Shown piece after piece: positions 49,042 to 59,951 of a stretch of 64,000 bases of DNA (its first letter is position 1; every line of letters begins with the position of its first letter). The position numbers and the translations under genes are program-made. The stretch is taken from assembly GCA_963763325.1 (NCBI GenBank), contig CAVXOL010000014.1, positions 62,001-126,000 on the forward strand. Direction: 5' to 3'. The notes beneath the pieces are model-generated. The model saw nothing but the letters and a program-made list of their open reading frames with translations, did not search any database and was not told where the DNA came from. The stretch is from JBBECJ01 sp963763325 (GTDB lineage Bacteria; Chloroflexota; Chloroflexia; Thermomicrobiales; CFX8).

Positions 49042-52000
49042 ATGTCCACCGGCATACCAGCGCGTCTCCTCGGGATCCTGGGAATCCTCTCTCTACTTGC
49101 GGCGTTCATCGTCACCTCGCCAGCCACAAGTGCCAACCACACCGTGAACCTGACCGTCCGGATCACACGGATCGCGGATCTCGGCGGCGGCCTCGACGAC
49201 AATCAGGCCGACCTCTACGTCGCCGTCGTCATCGATGGTGAGGTATTCACTTCGTTCAACAACATCGTCGATGATCTGGACACCAGGACGTTCAGCGGCG
49301 GGTCCGCTCCGACCTTCATGAAGGCCGTCCAGCTCACACGGAACGACGCACTCAAGCCGCTGATCCCGGTCCAGCTCACAGTCTGGGACAACGACTCCTG
49401 TGACGAGCCATTCTGCACCGACCAGGTCATCGACGCCGAGAACGATGACAAGGGCGACGTCAACCCCGGCGGAAGCGAGGACGCCGACCTCTTCGTCGAT
49501 CCGATGACTGGCGCCGTGTCCGGCGATGCCAGCACACCATCAGGGTGCATCAACGGCGGCATCGGCTCCGACAGCGCCGAAGTCTGCTGGCAGATCTCGA
49601 CCGACGCGTCCGACACCGATGGCGATGGTCTCCTCAATGATTGGGAGACCAACGGCCTCGACACGAACGATGACGGAACCCCCGAGGTGAACCTGCCAGC
49701 GATGGGAGCCGACCCAGACGTGCCGGACATCTTCCTCGAGCTCGACTTCAGCGCCGGCCGGGCTCCCGCTCGCGACGACATCCGCGCCATCAAGCGCGCC
49801 TTCTCCGCGGCCGGGATCAACGTCTGGTTCGACCTCGGTGGACTCGTTGATCCGACTGCCCGCGAGGGTCAACCCGAGGGCACCTGTATGGATGGGATCG
49901 ACAATAACGGCGACGGCCAGCGGGACGGCGCAGACACCGACTGCGACAACATCGATCCCCCAGGCACGATCGTCCGCTCAGGCGAGTTTCTCGAGACGAG
50001 CATCGAGGACTCGCCGGGCGGGAACTGCACCGACGGGATCGACAACGACGGCCTCAATGGCGCTGACGGCGCCGACCAGAGTTGCCTCGTCGGCGACTTC
50101 CTCGGCGGCCCCGCCAACTGGGGTGGCAACTTGGTGCCCGCGTTGAACAACTGCGGCGTCGACGCGGCCTTCTACCTGATCAAGAACGGCAACACCCTGG
50201 TCCCGGGGAACTTCAACGCCAACCGGAGGATGGTCTTCCGCTACGCGATCAGCACCGTTCAGGACCAGGACATCGACGGCAATGGGCCGGACACCGGCTG
50301 TACGGCCGGCGGTCAGGGCGAGATCGGCGGCAACGACTTCATCGACTACAACAACGACGGCGGCACGATCATGCACGAGTTGGGGCACAACCTGTTCCTC
50401 GGGCATGGCGGCGCCAACAACGATGGCAGCAACTGCGACCCCAACCACGTCAGCGGTATGAACTACGACCTCCAATTCGGCATCCCGCGCACCAACGGCG
50501 GCGTGATCCTCGACTACTCACCGCCCCGCATCAATGTCAACGGCTCGACGCGCGGCAACGCGCCGCTGGCCAATCTGGTCGAGAATTCGCTGGATGAGAC
50601 CGTCATCCTCGACTGCGACTGACGGCAGCAATCGCTTCATCTTCACCAACATCAACCCCGTCACCAACACCGTTCAGAAGAACACGGTCAACCTGAACGT
50701 CCGGCCGAACTGGAACGGCGACACCGACGCGGCCGGCAACCCGGACACGACCGACACCGGCGTCACGCAGAACATCAACGACGCTGGTCCGCCGAACGGC
50801 GCCGGAAATCGCAACCCGGCCGCGTGCGTCAACGGCCTCAACAATGAGACGCTGGGCGGTTTTGACGGCTGGGACTCGATCGTCATTCCGTTCCTGCAGT
50901 ACGGCGACTCGCTCACCCAGAAGATCAACGCCGAGGAGAACAATCCGCCAACGATCGAAGACCGCAAAGCGATGTTCGAGGCGATCAACACTGCCGATGT
51001 CCGTGTCACGATCGCGGACAGCCCGGACCCGGTCGGCGCCGGCGAGCAACTGACCTACACGGTGACGGCGAATAACTTCGGCCCGAACCCGGCCACATCG
51101 GTTCAGGTGACGACGACGATTCCGACTGACGTGACGTTCGTCGACATCAGCGTCCCCTGCAACCGAACCGCGAACGTCTTCAGCTGCAACCTTGGTGAGC
51201 TCACGGCAGGCGCCAGCAGGAGCTTCACGATTCGGGCCGACGTGCCGGCCGACCTGGTCTACAACAACGGCGGGGCGAAGACGATCTCCGCCAGCACCAG
51301 CGTTGATAACCTGGCCGGACCGGATCCGAACACCGCCAACGACAGCGACAGCGAGTCCACGCTCGTCGTCTCCAAGGCGGACGTCAAGATCACCGACATC
51401 ACATCGACCTCACCGCTGGAGATCCTGATCGGCGAACCGGCCGACGCGACGATCGACATCACGGTCGAGAACGGCGGGCCATCGACGCCGGTCGACACGA
51501 CGCTGACGGGCGTCGCGACACCTGATGCCGGCCTGACCGTCACCCCGGCCAGCGCAACCGACAATCAGACCGCGCTCGTCAAGGACACACCGCGAGACGT
51601 GACCCAGACGTTCAGCCTCAGCTGTACGGCGCCGGGGAACAAGACGGTCCAGTTCGACTACACGATCACCAACCAGGATCCGACAGCTATCGATCCGGAC
51701 CCGACCAACAACACGGCCAGCGTGTCGTTCACGGTAGACTGCGTCGTGCCGATCGCCATCAACGTCCGGCCGAAGGGGTTCCCGAACTCGATCAACCTCA
51801 ACACCGACGCGACGCTGGCAGCGTTGACGACGGCAGCGGGTGAGTACGGACTCCCGCTCGCCTTCGACGCAACGACGATCGACCCGCTCTCCGTCCGCTG
51901 GGGGCTGAAGACAAATCTCTTCAACGTCGGCACAGCCTTGGGAGCACGCGAGATCCACAACAAGGGGCACATCGAGCGCTCATATGAACTCGACGAGAAG

Positions 52001-52162
52001 ACCCGTGATGCCGACCTCGATATGGTGCTGCACTTCAAACCGTCCGCTAGCGGCCTGACGGTTGGGTCAACCGAGGCATGCCTCAAGGGTAGCTTCCGAG
52101 CCAGCGACGGCAACACCTACCGGTTCCTCGGCTGCGACTCCGTCCGGATCGTGCCGAGATGA
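49042..52162 (+). CDS. Large secreted zinc metalloprotease with DUF11-type repeats, one frameshift
   Basis: About 1,040 residues. ATG follows GGGAGG. Signal peptide LLGILGILSLLAAFIVTSPA. Thrombospondin-3-like Ca2+ motifs (DTDGDGLLNDWE; GIDNNGDGQRDGADTDCDN) surround the protease domain. Its active site is TIMHELGHNLFLGHGG, an HExxHxxxxxH zincin motif, with a downstream SGMNYD Met-turn. After a frame change near 50617 come two or more DUF11 domains (GEQLTYTVTANNFGPNPATS; NGGPSTPVDTTLTGVATP) and a final strand-rich domain. Extracellular proteolysis or surface adhesion is likely. It is divergent from the STAND regulator. Confidence 0.85.
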
Positions 52163-52191
52163 TCGACAGATACTGACTCCTCCCACCTCCC

Positions 52192-52236
52192 GATGGATCG
52201 GAATCAGATACGCCCCATGTCTGATTCCGATCCATC
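52192..52236 (+). terminator. 17-bp hairpin after metalloprotease gene
   Basis: GATGGATCGGAATCAGA (52192-52208) pairs perfectly with 52220-52236 around an 11-base loop, 30 bases after the stop. It lacks a T run. It overlaps the upstream extension of the next open frame, which argues that the NHL protein starts later. Confidence 0.65.
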
Positions 52237-52273
52237 CAGGGAGCAACAGGAGCATGAAGTTCTCGCGCCAGGT

Positions 52274-53993
52274 ATGAAAGGATTCCTCGTGTCACATCGC
52301 CGGATTCGACATCTGCTGCTGGTTGCGGTCCTCGTTCCTGCCATTCTGCTACCTGGTCTGACGGCGCAAGCAGTGACGGCCAACGAAGCATTTGACGCCG
52401 TTTGGTCGTCGACCGACTTGGCGGTCCAGAACGGCACCGCCAGCTACTCGTGGTTCTGGGGGCCGACTGCCCGCGCCCAGCGCTTCGAGCCGTACCTGAA
52501 CAGCCCGGGCGGTCAGCGCGAGGTGCGCTACTACGACAAGAGCCGGATGGAGATCAACAACCCCGGCGGCGACCCCAACAACATCTACTACGTCACCAAT
52601 GGGTTGCTGACGGTCGAGCTGGTAACCGGTAAGCTCAAGCGCGGTGATGGGCCGAACGACGTCGAACAGTACTCGCCCGCCACCCAGTACGTCGCCGGTG
52701 ATCTCGCGAACAACCCCGGCACACCGACCTACGCGGCATTCGCCAACTACGTGACGACCGACGCCAAGACCAACCGCGCCACCAACCAGACCGGCCAGTC
52801 CGCCACTGCCTTCATGTCAGGCGCCGGCCAGGTCAGTTCGACCGACAGCCGTGGCGTGACGTTGGCCCACTACGTCGACATCACCGGACATAACATCGCC
52901 AGTGTCTTCTGGACTTGGTTCAACAGCCCAACCAGCGGTTTCCGGCCAGACATCGGCATCGACTGGGTCTATACCGCCGGACTGCCGATCAGCGAGCCAT
53001 ACTGGATCGACTCGACCGTCGGTGGGAGCCCCAAGCGCGTCCTCGTCCAGCTCTTCGAGCGGCGCGTGCTGACCTACACCGACAGCAACAACGATCCGTA
53101 TCGGATCGAGTGGGGCAACATCGGCCTCCACTACCAGACCTGGCGCGATGCCGCCACCAGCCCGGCGCCATGCCCGGATTCACCAGCCGGAACGTACCTC
53201 TACGTCTCCGATACGCTTAACGACCGCATCCAGAAGTTCGATGCGTCGGGCAATTTCGTCTGTCAGTGGTACGGCGATTATGACCTGGACGGCCCGACTG
53301 CCCGGCCGCAGGCGCTGGCCGTCGATAGCCTGAACAACCTCTACGTCAACGCCATCGGCCGGCTTGAGAAGTACGACCAGCGCGGGCGTTTCCTCGGTCA
53401 CTGGGATGCCAGCATCTTCGCTTCGGACATGGCAATCGACAGCCAGGGCAACCTCTACTACACCGACGTCGCCAGCGCGAGTGTCAAGAAATATGGCCCA
53501 GGCCGGAAACTTCATCACCGAATGGGGTAGCCAGGGAGCCGGCGACGGTCAGTTCGATAGTCCGACGGGAATCACCGTCGACGCCCAGAACAACGTCTAT
53601 GTGGCTGACCGCAACAACAACCGCATTCAGAAGTTCACCGCAAGCGGCGACTATCTCGACCAATGGAATGCGGACGGCGAGGAAGCGGACCTCTGGGGGT
53701 TCCCATCCAGCGTCGCGGTCGATAATGTCGGCAACACCTACGCCACGTCAATCCGCATCTACAAATTTGGATCCGACGGAGGACTGCTCGACATCTTCGG
53801 TGACGTTGACGAGATCACTGGATCAGGCGATATCGTCGTCGCGTCGAACGGCTCAATCTACGCCGTTGACCTGAACAACGTCAAGATCAACCGGTTCGAC
53901 AGCACCGGAACACTACTCGACGACTGGGGAACGTCCGGCTCCGGCCAGAGCCAGTTCAACAGCCCGAACGGCATCGCGGCATCATCTCGCTGA
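52274..53993 (+). CDS. Secreted NHL-repeat protein with FER-type N-terminal module, one frameshift
   Basis: About 573 residues. ATG at 52274 opens MKGFLVSHRRIRHLLLVAVL, then VPAILLPGLTAQAVTANEA, a signal peptide. The first 300 residues hold modules such as FEPYLNSPGGQREVRYYDKS, RMEINNPGG, and VLVQLFERRVLTYTDSNNDP. The C-terminal half is an NHL beta-propeller (YVSDTLNDRIQKFDASGNFV; VYVADRNNNRIQKFTASGDY; IYAVDLNNVKINRFDSTGTL). The frame shifts near 53495, between blades. An alternative ATG at 52253 has a better ribosome-binding site (CAGGAG) but is in another frame. Ligand unknown. Confidence 0.85.
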
Positions 53994-54014
53994 GACGATC
54001 GGGCAACATGCCAG

Positions 54015-54040
54015 CCGGGGCGATCATGAGATCGTCCCGG
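54015..54040 (+). terminator. Hairpin between convergent genes
   Basis: CCGGGGCGATC (54015-54025) pairs with GATCGTCCCGG (54030-54040) around ATGA, with one G-T pair. It sits just after the NHL gene stop and overlaps the end of the opposite-strand gene. Confidence 0.5.
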
Positions 54041-54674
54041 CAATTCCTTCAATCTCCACGGACGGATGGACGACCGGCAGATACCCGGCGGCGATTGCCC
54101 CCACCGTCCCACGCGGCGTCAGGACCGTCACACTGCCACCCGACGGCCGAGCCTCGCGCCGGTCGTAGCCGCCCGGTGTCCAGTGATGCATCGACGAGTC
54201 CCAGAGCAGCCACGGTTCGTCGTCGCGAACGACGAAGACGCCGTTCGGCAGCGCGACGATGTCGTCGTCGAACGTCCTCCTGACGCCGCGGGGCTTCAGG
54301 CGATCCTCGTGCAGTCGCGCGTCGATCTGGTCAGCCGATGGCAATACTCCGGAGTGGTCGCCGTTGGCAGCCGCGAAGCAGCGGCGGAAGTGCTGATACG
54401 CCTGATAGCGGCACTCGGCGCAGGGGCGATGTCCTGCCGCCAGCGCCGTTGCCTCGTCGAGGAAGAAGAGTTCGGTGTAGCGGTTGGGCTGCATCATCAC
54501 CTCGCGATGTCGCCCACGAAACTCCAGCACACAGATGATCCAGCGCCGCACCTGATGAAAGCGCACGATCTCGCGCTGGTGGTTGTGCAGCACCCCCCGG
54601 TTCCCGAACATCGTTCCACGCGCTTCGATGGCGATCAGATCGCCGAACGGCGTTACCCGGTTCTGCAACGGCAT
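54024..54674 (-). CDS. Conserved hypothetical protein with Ada-like Cys motif
   Basis: A 216-residue intact protein starting MPLQNRVTPFGDLIAIEARG with a strong GGGAGGTG site. It contains RYTELFFLDEATALAAGHRP and CAECRYQAYQHFRRCF, the latter like the metal-binding AGHRPCxxCRP motif of Ada-type domains, but there is no methyltransferase domain. The rest (GVRRTFDDDIVALPNGVFVV, LLWDSSMHHWTPGGY) has a beta-rich look. I believe similar proteins are widespread but uncharacterised. It ends convergently with the NHL gene. Confidence 0.75.
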   Translation of the reverse strand: MPLQNRVTPFGDLIAIEARGTMFGNRGVLHNHQREIVRFHQVRRWIICVLEFRGRHREVMMQPNRYTELFFLDEATALAAGHRPCAECRYQAYQHFRRCFAAANGDHSGVLPSADQIDARLHEDRLKPRGVRRTFDDDIVALPNGVFVVRDDEPWLLWDSSMHHWTPGGYDRREARPSGGSVTVLTPRGTVGAIAAGYLPVVHPSVEIEGIAGTIS

Positions 54675-54783
54675 GACATCACCTCCCTGTGCTGACGAGA
54701 ATACCGGTCGATTGACGCATGCGCCAATCCGCTCTAGGATGGCCGCTCAACCATCGTTGAATGGAAGCGAAAGAGAGGCACTG

Positions 54784-56157
54784 ATGGCCCAGCAGTCAAC
54801 GACGGTGTTGCAGCAGCTCCACGACGAACTCGCAGGCCGAATCGCCGAAGCGGCCGAGAGGCTCCAGGTGCCGGGCGTTGTCGCCGGGATCCTGCTGGAT
54901 GGCGCGGAGGACTACGTCGCCCACGGCGTCACCTCGATCGCGAACCCGCTGCCGGTCGATGAGACAACGCTCTTCCAGATCGGCTCGACAACAAAGACCT
55001 ACACAGGCACGGCCATCATGATGCTGGTTGAGCAGGGGAGGATCGACCTCAACGCGACCGTCCGCACCTACCTGCCCGATTTCAAGCTCAAGGACGAATC
55101 AGTCGCCGCCAACGTCACCGTCCTCCACCTGCTCAACCACACCGCCGGCTGGGGCGGCGACTTCGAGGTCGACACCGGCTACGGCGATGACGCGCTCGCG
55201 ATGCTCGTTGCGCGGCTGGTCGAGGTCGAGCAGGAGTCACCGCTCGGGGAGCGCGTTTCCTACAACAACTCGGCGCTCTGCGTGGCTGGCCGCGTGATCG
55301 AGGTCGTCACTGGCAAGAGTTACGAGCAGGCCATCCGCGACCTGATCTACGAGCCGCTCGGGCTGACCGAGCACTTCTTCTTCCCATGGGAGATCATGAC
55401 GCGGCGCTTCGCGGCCGGTCACACGCTCATGCACGGTGAGCTCCAGGTCACGTCGTGGTACGAGCCACGCGGCGCTCACCCGCCCGGTGCCGAGCATGTC
55501 GCCTCGGTTCGCGATCAGCTCCGCTATGCCCGCTTCCACCTCGGCGACGGCGACGGCATCATGCGGCCCGAAACGCTCAAACAGATGCAGACGCTGACGA
55601 CGCCACAGGGCAGCGGCCAGCACGGCAGCATGTTCGGCATCAGCTGGATGTTGCATGAGATCGACGGCGTCAGGTTCGTCTCCCACGGCGGCTCGTGCCG
55701 GGGGCATATGTCCGCCTTCGAAATGGTCCCGGAACGCAACTTCGCGCTGGCCCTCAACACCAACGCCCGCCAGGGTCAGGAGTTGCTGACCGAACTGACC
55801 GCCTGGATCTTCGAGGCTTACCTTGGCGTGGCCGAGCAGATCCCCGATCCGTTGGCGCTCTCGGCCGAGGAGCTGGCCGAGTTCACCGGCATCTACGACT
55901 CCCAGTCAGGCGCGCTGCATGTCTCGATCGAAGGCGACCACCTGCTCGGCAAGCTGGACATCAACCCGGAGATGGGAATCTCAGCCGAAGAGGCCGAGGC
56001 CACCGTCCCGCCGATCCCGTTCGTGATCCTGCCCAACAACCGCTTCCTGATCACCGAGGGGATGTACAAGAACCTCCAGGGCGCCATCATCCGCAACGAC
56101 GCCGGACGCGTCACCGCGATCGACCTGGGACGGATCATGACCAAGCGAGAGGAGTGA
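54784..56157 (+). CDS. Serine hydrolase of the beta-lactamase class C family
   Basis: A 457-residue intact protein. The S-x-x-K nucleophile motif is in FQIGSTTKTYTGTAIMML. The Y-x-N motif is YNNSALCVAGRVIE, and the H/K-x-G motif is RFVSHGGSCRGHMSAF. A C-terminal extension (ELAEFTGIYDSQSGALHVSI) resembles the DUF3471-like domain common in Chloroflexi homologues. No signal peptide is obvious, so it is probably cytosolic or an esterase rather than an antibiotic-degrading enzyme. ATG at 54784 follows GAGAGG. Substrate unknown. Confidence 0.88.
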   Translation: MAQQSTTVLQQLHDELAGRIAEAAERLQVPGVVAGILLDGAEDYVAHGVTSIANPLPVDETTLFQIGSTTKTYTGTAIMMLVEQGRIDLNATVRTYLPDFKLKDESVAANVTVLHLLNHTAGWGGDFEVDTGYGDDALAMLVARLVEVEQESPLGERVSYNNSALCVAGRVIEVVTGKSYEQAIRDLIYEPLGLTEHFFFPWEIMTRRFAAGHTLMHGELQVTSWYEPRGAHPPGAEHVASVRDQLRYARFHLGDGDGIMRPETLKQMQTLTTPQGSGQHGSMFGISWMLHEIDGVRFVSHGGSCRGHMSAFEMVPERNFALALNTNARQGQELLTELTAWIFEAYLGVAEQIPDPLALSAEELAEFTGIYDSQSGALHVSIEGDHLLGKLDINPEMGISAEEAEATVPPIPFVILPNNRFLITEGMYKNLQGAIIRNDAGRVTAIDLGRIMTKREE

Positions 56158-56159
56158 CG

Positions 56160-56245
56160 GTCGGGAATCGGGAATCGGGGCTGGCTAACCGAGCACGCTG
56201 AGCACGAAAGCGGCTGTCGCGCAACCCCGATTCCCGATTCCCGAC
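56160..56245. repeat. Perfect 21-bp inverted repeat of the GGGAATC family
   Basis: 56160-56180 and 56225-56245 are exact reverse complements with a 44-base spacer, located between the convergent serine hydrolase and MetE-like genes. It contains tandem CGGGAATC units. It matches repeats near 12740-12811 and 14483. Confidence 0.8.
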
Positions 56246-56248
56246 GCA

Positions 56249-57340
56249 TCACCCCCACACTTCCCGCGCCACCTCCGCTACCAGGCGCAGCTTGGCTGTC
56301 TGCTCGGTTTCGGTGAGGTGGTTGCCTTCTTCAGTTGAGGCGAATCCGCATTGCGGGGAGAGGGCGAGCCGATCGAGCGGGACGTACTGGCTGGCCTCCT
56401 GAATGCGCCGGGTGAGGGAATCCTTCGACTCCAGCGCCGGCTTCTTGGTCGTCACGAGACCCAGGACGACGGCCCGATCGTCGGGAACATGCTGGAGCGG
56501 CTCGAATCCGCCGGAGCGTTCGTCGTCATATTCCAGCAGGAAGGTGTCGAAGTTCGTGCGCTGGAAGACCTGCTCGGCAATCGGATCATAGCCGCCGCTG
56601 GCGTAGTACCTGGACTGGTTGTTGCCGCGACAGAGGTGGATGCCGAACGTGATGCCGGGATGGTCGCCGATGACGGCGTTGTCGAGCTCGATGCAGCGGT
56701 CGAGTAGCTTGTCTGGGTCGTTGCCGCGCGTGCGGTAGCCCTCGCGGATCTCCGGGTCGAGCAGGGCGGCGTACTGCGGCGCGTCGAGTTGGATATACGT
56801 ACAGCCCAACCGGATCAACTCGGCGACCTCGGCCCGCAGGATATCGACGACATCTGCCAGATACGCCTCGATGTTCGGGTAGGCGCCCTTCGAGCGTTCC
56901 GGGTCGTAGTAGGCCGCTGCCTGCTGGGCGCTGATCAACGTCGATTTCGTCGGGTGGCCGGCCGCGCGAGCGCGCAGGTAGGAGAACTCCTCGGCGCAGA
57001 GGTGCCGCTTCTGCTTGAGCTTCTCGACAACGACAGGCCGCGGGAAGACGATCTCATTGCCCTCGTCGTCGTGGAACGGGATCGCCCAGCCGCCAAGCTT
57101 GTCGAACCCCTCGGTCGCGTCGATCAGATGCCCGAAGAACGCGTAGCGACGCAATTCCCCATCGGTGATGACATCGACACCGGCCTCAATCTGCATCGCG
57201 ATCGCCGCATCGACCGCACGATCCTCGACCTCCTTGAAGGCCACATCGCTCAACTCGCCCGCCTCATGCTGCCGCCGCGCTTCCTTGAGATACTCCGGCC
57301 TGAGCAGGCTCCCAACCACGTCTGCCCGATAGACCTGCAT
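56249..57340 (-). CDS. MetE C-terminal-like (cobalamin-independent methionine synthase family) protein
   Basis: A 363-residue intact TIM barrel. It begins VYRADVVGSLLRPEYLKEAR and has GVDVITDGELRRYAFFGHLI. Zinc ligands are the His and Cys in GITFGIHLCRGN and the last Cys in LALSPQCGFAST. LGLVTTKKPALESKDSLTRR is also typical. Stand-alone short forms lacking the N-terminal barrel act on alternative methyl or thiol substrates (including coenzyme M-like thiols) or are uncharacterised, so homocysteine methylation is not assured. ATG follows GGGGGA. Confidence 0.88.
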   Translation of the reverse strand: MQVYRADVVGSLLRPEYLKEARRQHEAGELSDVAFKEVEDRAVDAAIAMQIEAGVDVITDGELRRYAFFGHLIDATEGFDKLGGWAIPFHDDEGNEIVFPRPVVVEKLKQKRHLCAEEFSYLRARAAGHPTKSTLISAQQAAAYYDPERSKGAYPNIEAYLADVVDILRAEVAELIRLGCTYIQLDAPQYAALLDPEIREGYRTRGNDPDKLLDRCIELDNAVIGDHPGITFGIHLCRGNNQSRYYASGGYDPIAEQVFQRTNFDTFLLEYDDERSGGFEPLQHVPDDRAVVLGLVTTKKPALESKDSLTRRIQEASQYVPLDRLALSPQCGFASTEEGNHLTETEQTAKLRLVAEVAREVWG

Positions 57341-57554
57341 CGTGTTCCCCCTGTCTCTTATCCGTCGTCATGATTGTATGGCAGGAACGGATGTATCACT
57401 CCCGGTAGGGGCCGCATCCTGTATCGTCAGCGCCACGTGGATCATTGTGCGCTCGCCGAGACACCCTGACGCCTGCGCCCGTGTGGGAGCGTACACGCGT
57501 CAAGAAGGCGCCGAGACCCAGAGAGCACCCCGCGCGGCCGATACAGGACGGCCC

Positions 57555-58620
57555 CTACCGGGAGCAGAGTCGCGCCCGAACCTCCGCCGCCTCCCGAACC
57601 AGCGCCGCGACCAGATCCGCCGCCGTCGTCTCGCGAGCCAATGGCGCGCCCTGACCGGCCCAGAGGGAGAGGTAGCGGGTGTCGCCCTGGGCGGCAGCCG
57701 CGTTGCGCATCGGGCGGGTCAGCGCTGTTCTGGAGCGGGAAGGGGAGGATCGCGTCAGGTTGAGCGTCGGCCTCCGCCATGAACGGATTGACGATTCCGC
57801 GTGCCGGCCTGCCGGAGAAGGCGCGTGTCACTGCCGTCCCGTCGTCGCGAGCAGCCCGGATCGCCGCCTTGTAGGCATCGGGAATGCCAGCCTCGCGGCA
57901 GGTCAGGAAGGCCGTCCCGAGCTGGACGCCGCTTGCTCCAAGCGCCTCGGCCGCCACGATCCCGCGACCGTCCATGATCCCGCCGGACGCGATGACCGGA
58001 AGATCGACGGCATCGACCACCTGCGGCACGAGCGCGATCGTCCCGACCAGCGCTGCCTCGAACGATCCGGCAAAGGTCCCACGATGCGCCCCAGCCTCAG
58101 CCCCCTGGGCGACGATGGCATCGACGCTGGCGTCTGCCAGCTTCTGCGCCTCGTCGACCGTCGTCGCTGTTCCAAGGATCGCGATACCGCGTTCCTTCAG
58201 GGCAGCCATCGCGTCCGCGTTCGGGATGCCGAACGTGAAGCTGAAGACCGGCACTCCCGCTCCAAGCACCACCTCCAGCGCGTCCGCGAACGGAACCGGC
58301 ACGACCTCGGGAACCACCGGCTCCGGCAGACCGAGCGCGGCATGGGCGCGGCCGAGAATCTCCAGCATCGGTGTTGGGTCGGCACCCTCGAATGGCTCAT
58401 CACCACCGGCAAAGAGGTTGACGCCGAACGGCCGTTCAGTCAGTTGCCGGATCGCCGCGATGTCAGCCGCGATTCGCTCCGGCTGCTGGTACGCCCCCGG
58501 CAGCATCCCCAGCCCACCGGCATTCGAGACAGCCGCCACCAGTTCCGGCGTCGTCGCGCCCGCCATCGGCGCCTGAATGATCGGATGTTCGATTCCCAAG
58601 AGCGATCGCAGATCCCGCAC
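57555..58620 (-). CDS. Nitronate monooxygenase (2-nitropropane dioxygenase) family protein, one frameshift
   Basis: About 354 residues. GTG at 58620 follows GGAGGTG. FMN-dependent TIM barrel: GIEHPIIQAPMAGATTPELV, AAVSNAGGLGMLPGAYQQPE, AIVAQGAEAGAHRGTFAGSF (catalytic His region) and VIASGGIMDGRGIVAAEALG. The frame shifts near 57710, and the C-terminus resumes as YLSLWAGQGAPLARETTAAD, ending VRARLCSR. It may oxidise alkyl nitronates such as propionate 3-nitronate; related enoyl reductases look similar. It is divergent from the acyl-CoA dehydrogenase. Confidence 0.88.
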
Positions 58621-58787
58621 CAGGCACCTCCACACGCCAACGCACCGACTGACCACACAGCGCCATCGTATGCCCGATACCCTGGTCGTGACCAGCACCA
58701 ATCCGGAACCGGACATCCCGCCGATGCCGTCCAGAACGCATAATGGTTTTTCGAGAAGGATGCTGAGAACGAGACACAGGTGCATCG

Positions 58788-59951
58788 ATGGATTTCGGAA
58801 CAAACCCGGCTCACCAGGAGATCGTCCGACAGACGCGAGAGATCACCGACCGCTTCTCGCTCAACTACTGGTACGAGATCGATCAGAGCGAATCCTACCC
58901 GGAAGCATTCGTCGACGCCTTCGCCGCCGCGGGCTGGTTCGGGACGACGATCCCGGCTGCGTACGGCGGCAAGGGACTTGGCGTCACCGAAGCGGCGTTG
59001 CTGCTGCACGCCATCTGCGAGAGTGGGGCCGGCACGAGCGGCGCATCGCCGGTTCACCTGGCGATCTTCCCGCCGGAGCCGATCGTGAAACACGGCTCAG
59101 ACGCGATGAAGGCGCGCTACCTGCCCGATCTGGCAACCGGCAAGCTACGGATGTCATTCGGCGTCACCGAAGCCCGTGCGGGGACCGACACCTCCCGGAT
59201 CGAAACGCGGGCCGAACGCGACGGCAACGGCTGGCGTCTCAACGGTGAGAAAGCCTGGCTCTCGAACGCCCAGCACGCGACAAAGGCGCTGATCCTGGCG
59301 CGGACCGCCCCGCGTGATCCGGCAAAACCTCTGCTTGGCCTGACGCTCTTCTTCGCCGATCTCGACCCGGCCCAGACGACGCTGGAGGTGATCGACAAGC
59401 TCGGCCGCAACGCCGTCGATTCCAACCGACTCATGATGCGCGACCTCTACGTCGCGGATGAGGATGTCATCGGCGAGGTGGGTCGCGGCTTCTACCACCT
59501 GCTCGATGGCCTCAACTCCGAGCGGATCGTGATCGCGATGGAGGCGATCGGCATCGGCCGGGCCGCGCTTCGGCTGGCGGCCGACTACGCGACCGAACGG
59601 GTCGTCTTCGACCGCCCAATCGGCGCGAACCAGGCCATCGCCCACCCACTGGCTCGCAGTTGGGCGGAACTGGCTGCCGCCGAGCTACTGGCGCTGAAGG
59701 CTGCATGGCTGTTCGACCACGGCCAGCCCTGCGGTGCCGAGGCCAACGCCGCCAAGCTCCTCGCCGCTGACGCCGGCTTCGCCGCCTGCGATGCCGCCCT
59801 CCAGACCCTCGGCGGCCGCGGCTACCGCAGCGACACCCACATCGAACGCCTCTGGCGAGAAGTCCGCCTCTACCGGATCGTCCCAATCTCCAACGAGATG
59901 ATCCTCAACTACCTCGCCGGCCACGTCCTCGGCCTGCCGAAGTCGTACTGA
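58788..59951 (+). CDS. Acyl-CoA dehydrogenase family protein
   Basis: A 387-residue intact flavoprotein. N-terminal helices, then the FAD site segment MSFGVTEARAGTDTSRIETR and WRLNGEKAWLSNAQHATKAL. The C-terminal helical domain has DRPIGANQAIAHPLARSWAE, ALQTLGGRGYRSDTHIERLW and VRLYRIVPISNEMILNYLAG. The Glu in NEMILN lies where some subfamilies place the catalytic base. The substrate may be branched or aromatic acyl-CoA. ATG follows ACAGGTG. Confidence 0.9.
   Translation: MDFGTNPAHQEIVRQTREITDRFSLNYWYEIDQSESYPEAFVDAFAAAGWFGTTIPAAYGGKGLGVTEAALLLHAICESGAGTSGASPVHLAIFPPEPIVKHGSDAMKARYLPDLATGKLRMSFGVTEARAGTDTSRIETRAERDGNGWRLNGEKAWLSNAQHATKALILARTAPRDPAKPLLGLTLFFADLDPAQTTLEVIDKLGRNAVDSNRLMMRDLYVADEDVIGEVGRGFYHLLDGLNSERIVIAMEAIGIGRAALRLAADYATERVVFDRPIGANQAIAHPLARSWAELAAAELLALKAAWLFDHGQPCGAEANAAKLLAADAGFAACDAALQTLGGRGYRSDTHIERLWREVRLYRIVPISNEMILNYLAGHVLGLPKSY

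Noticed and set aside
54784..56157. Serine hydrolase as an antibiotic-resistance beta-lactamase
   Set aside because: No signal peptide, and the C-terminal extension is typical of esterase-like members; resistance is not supported.
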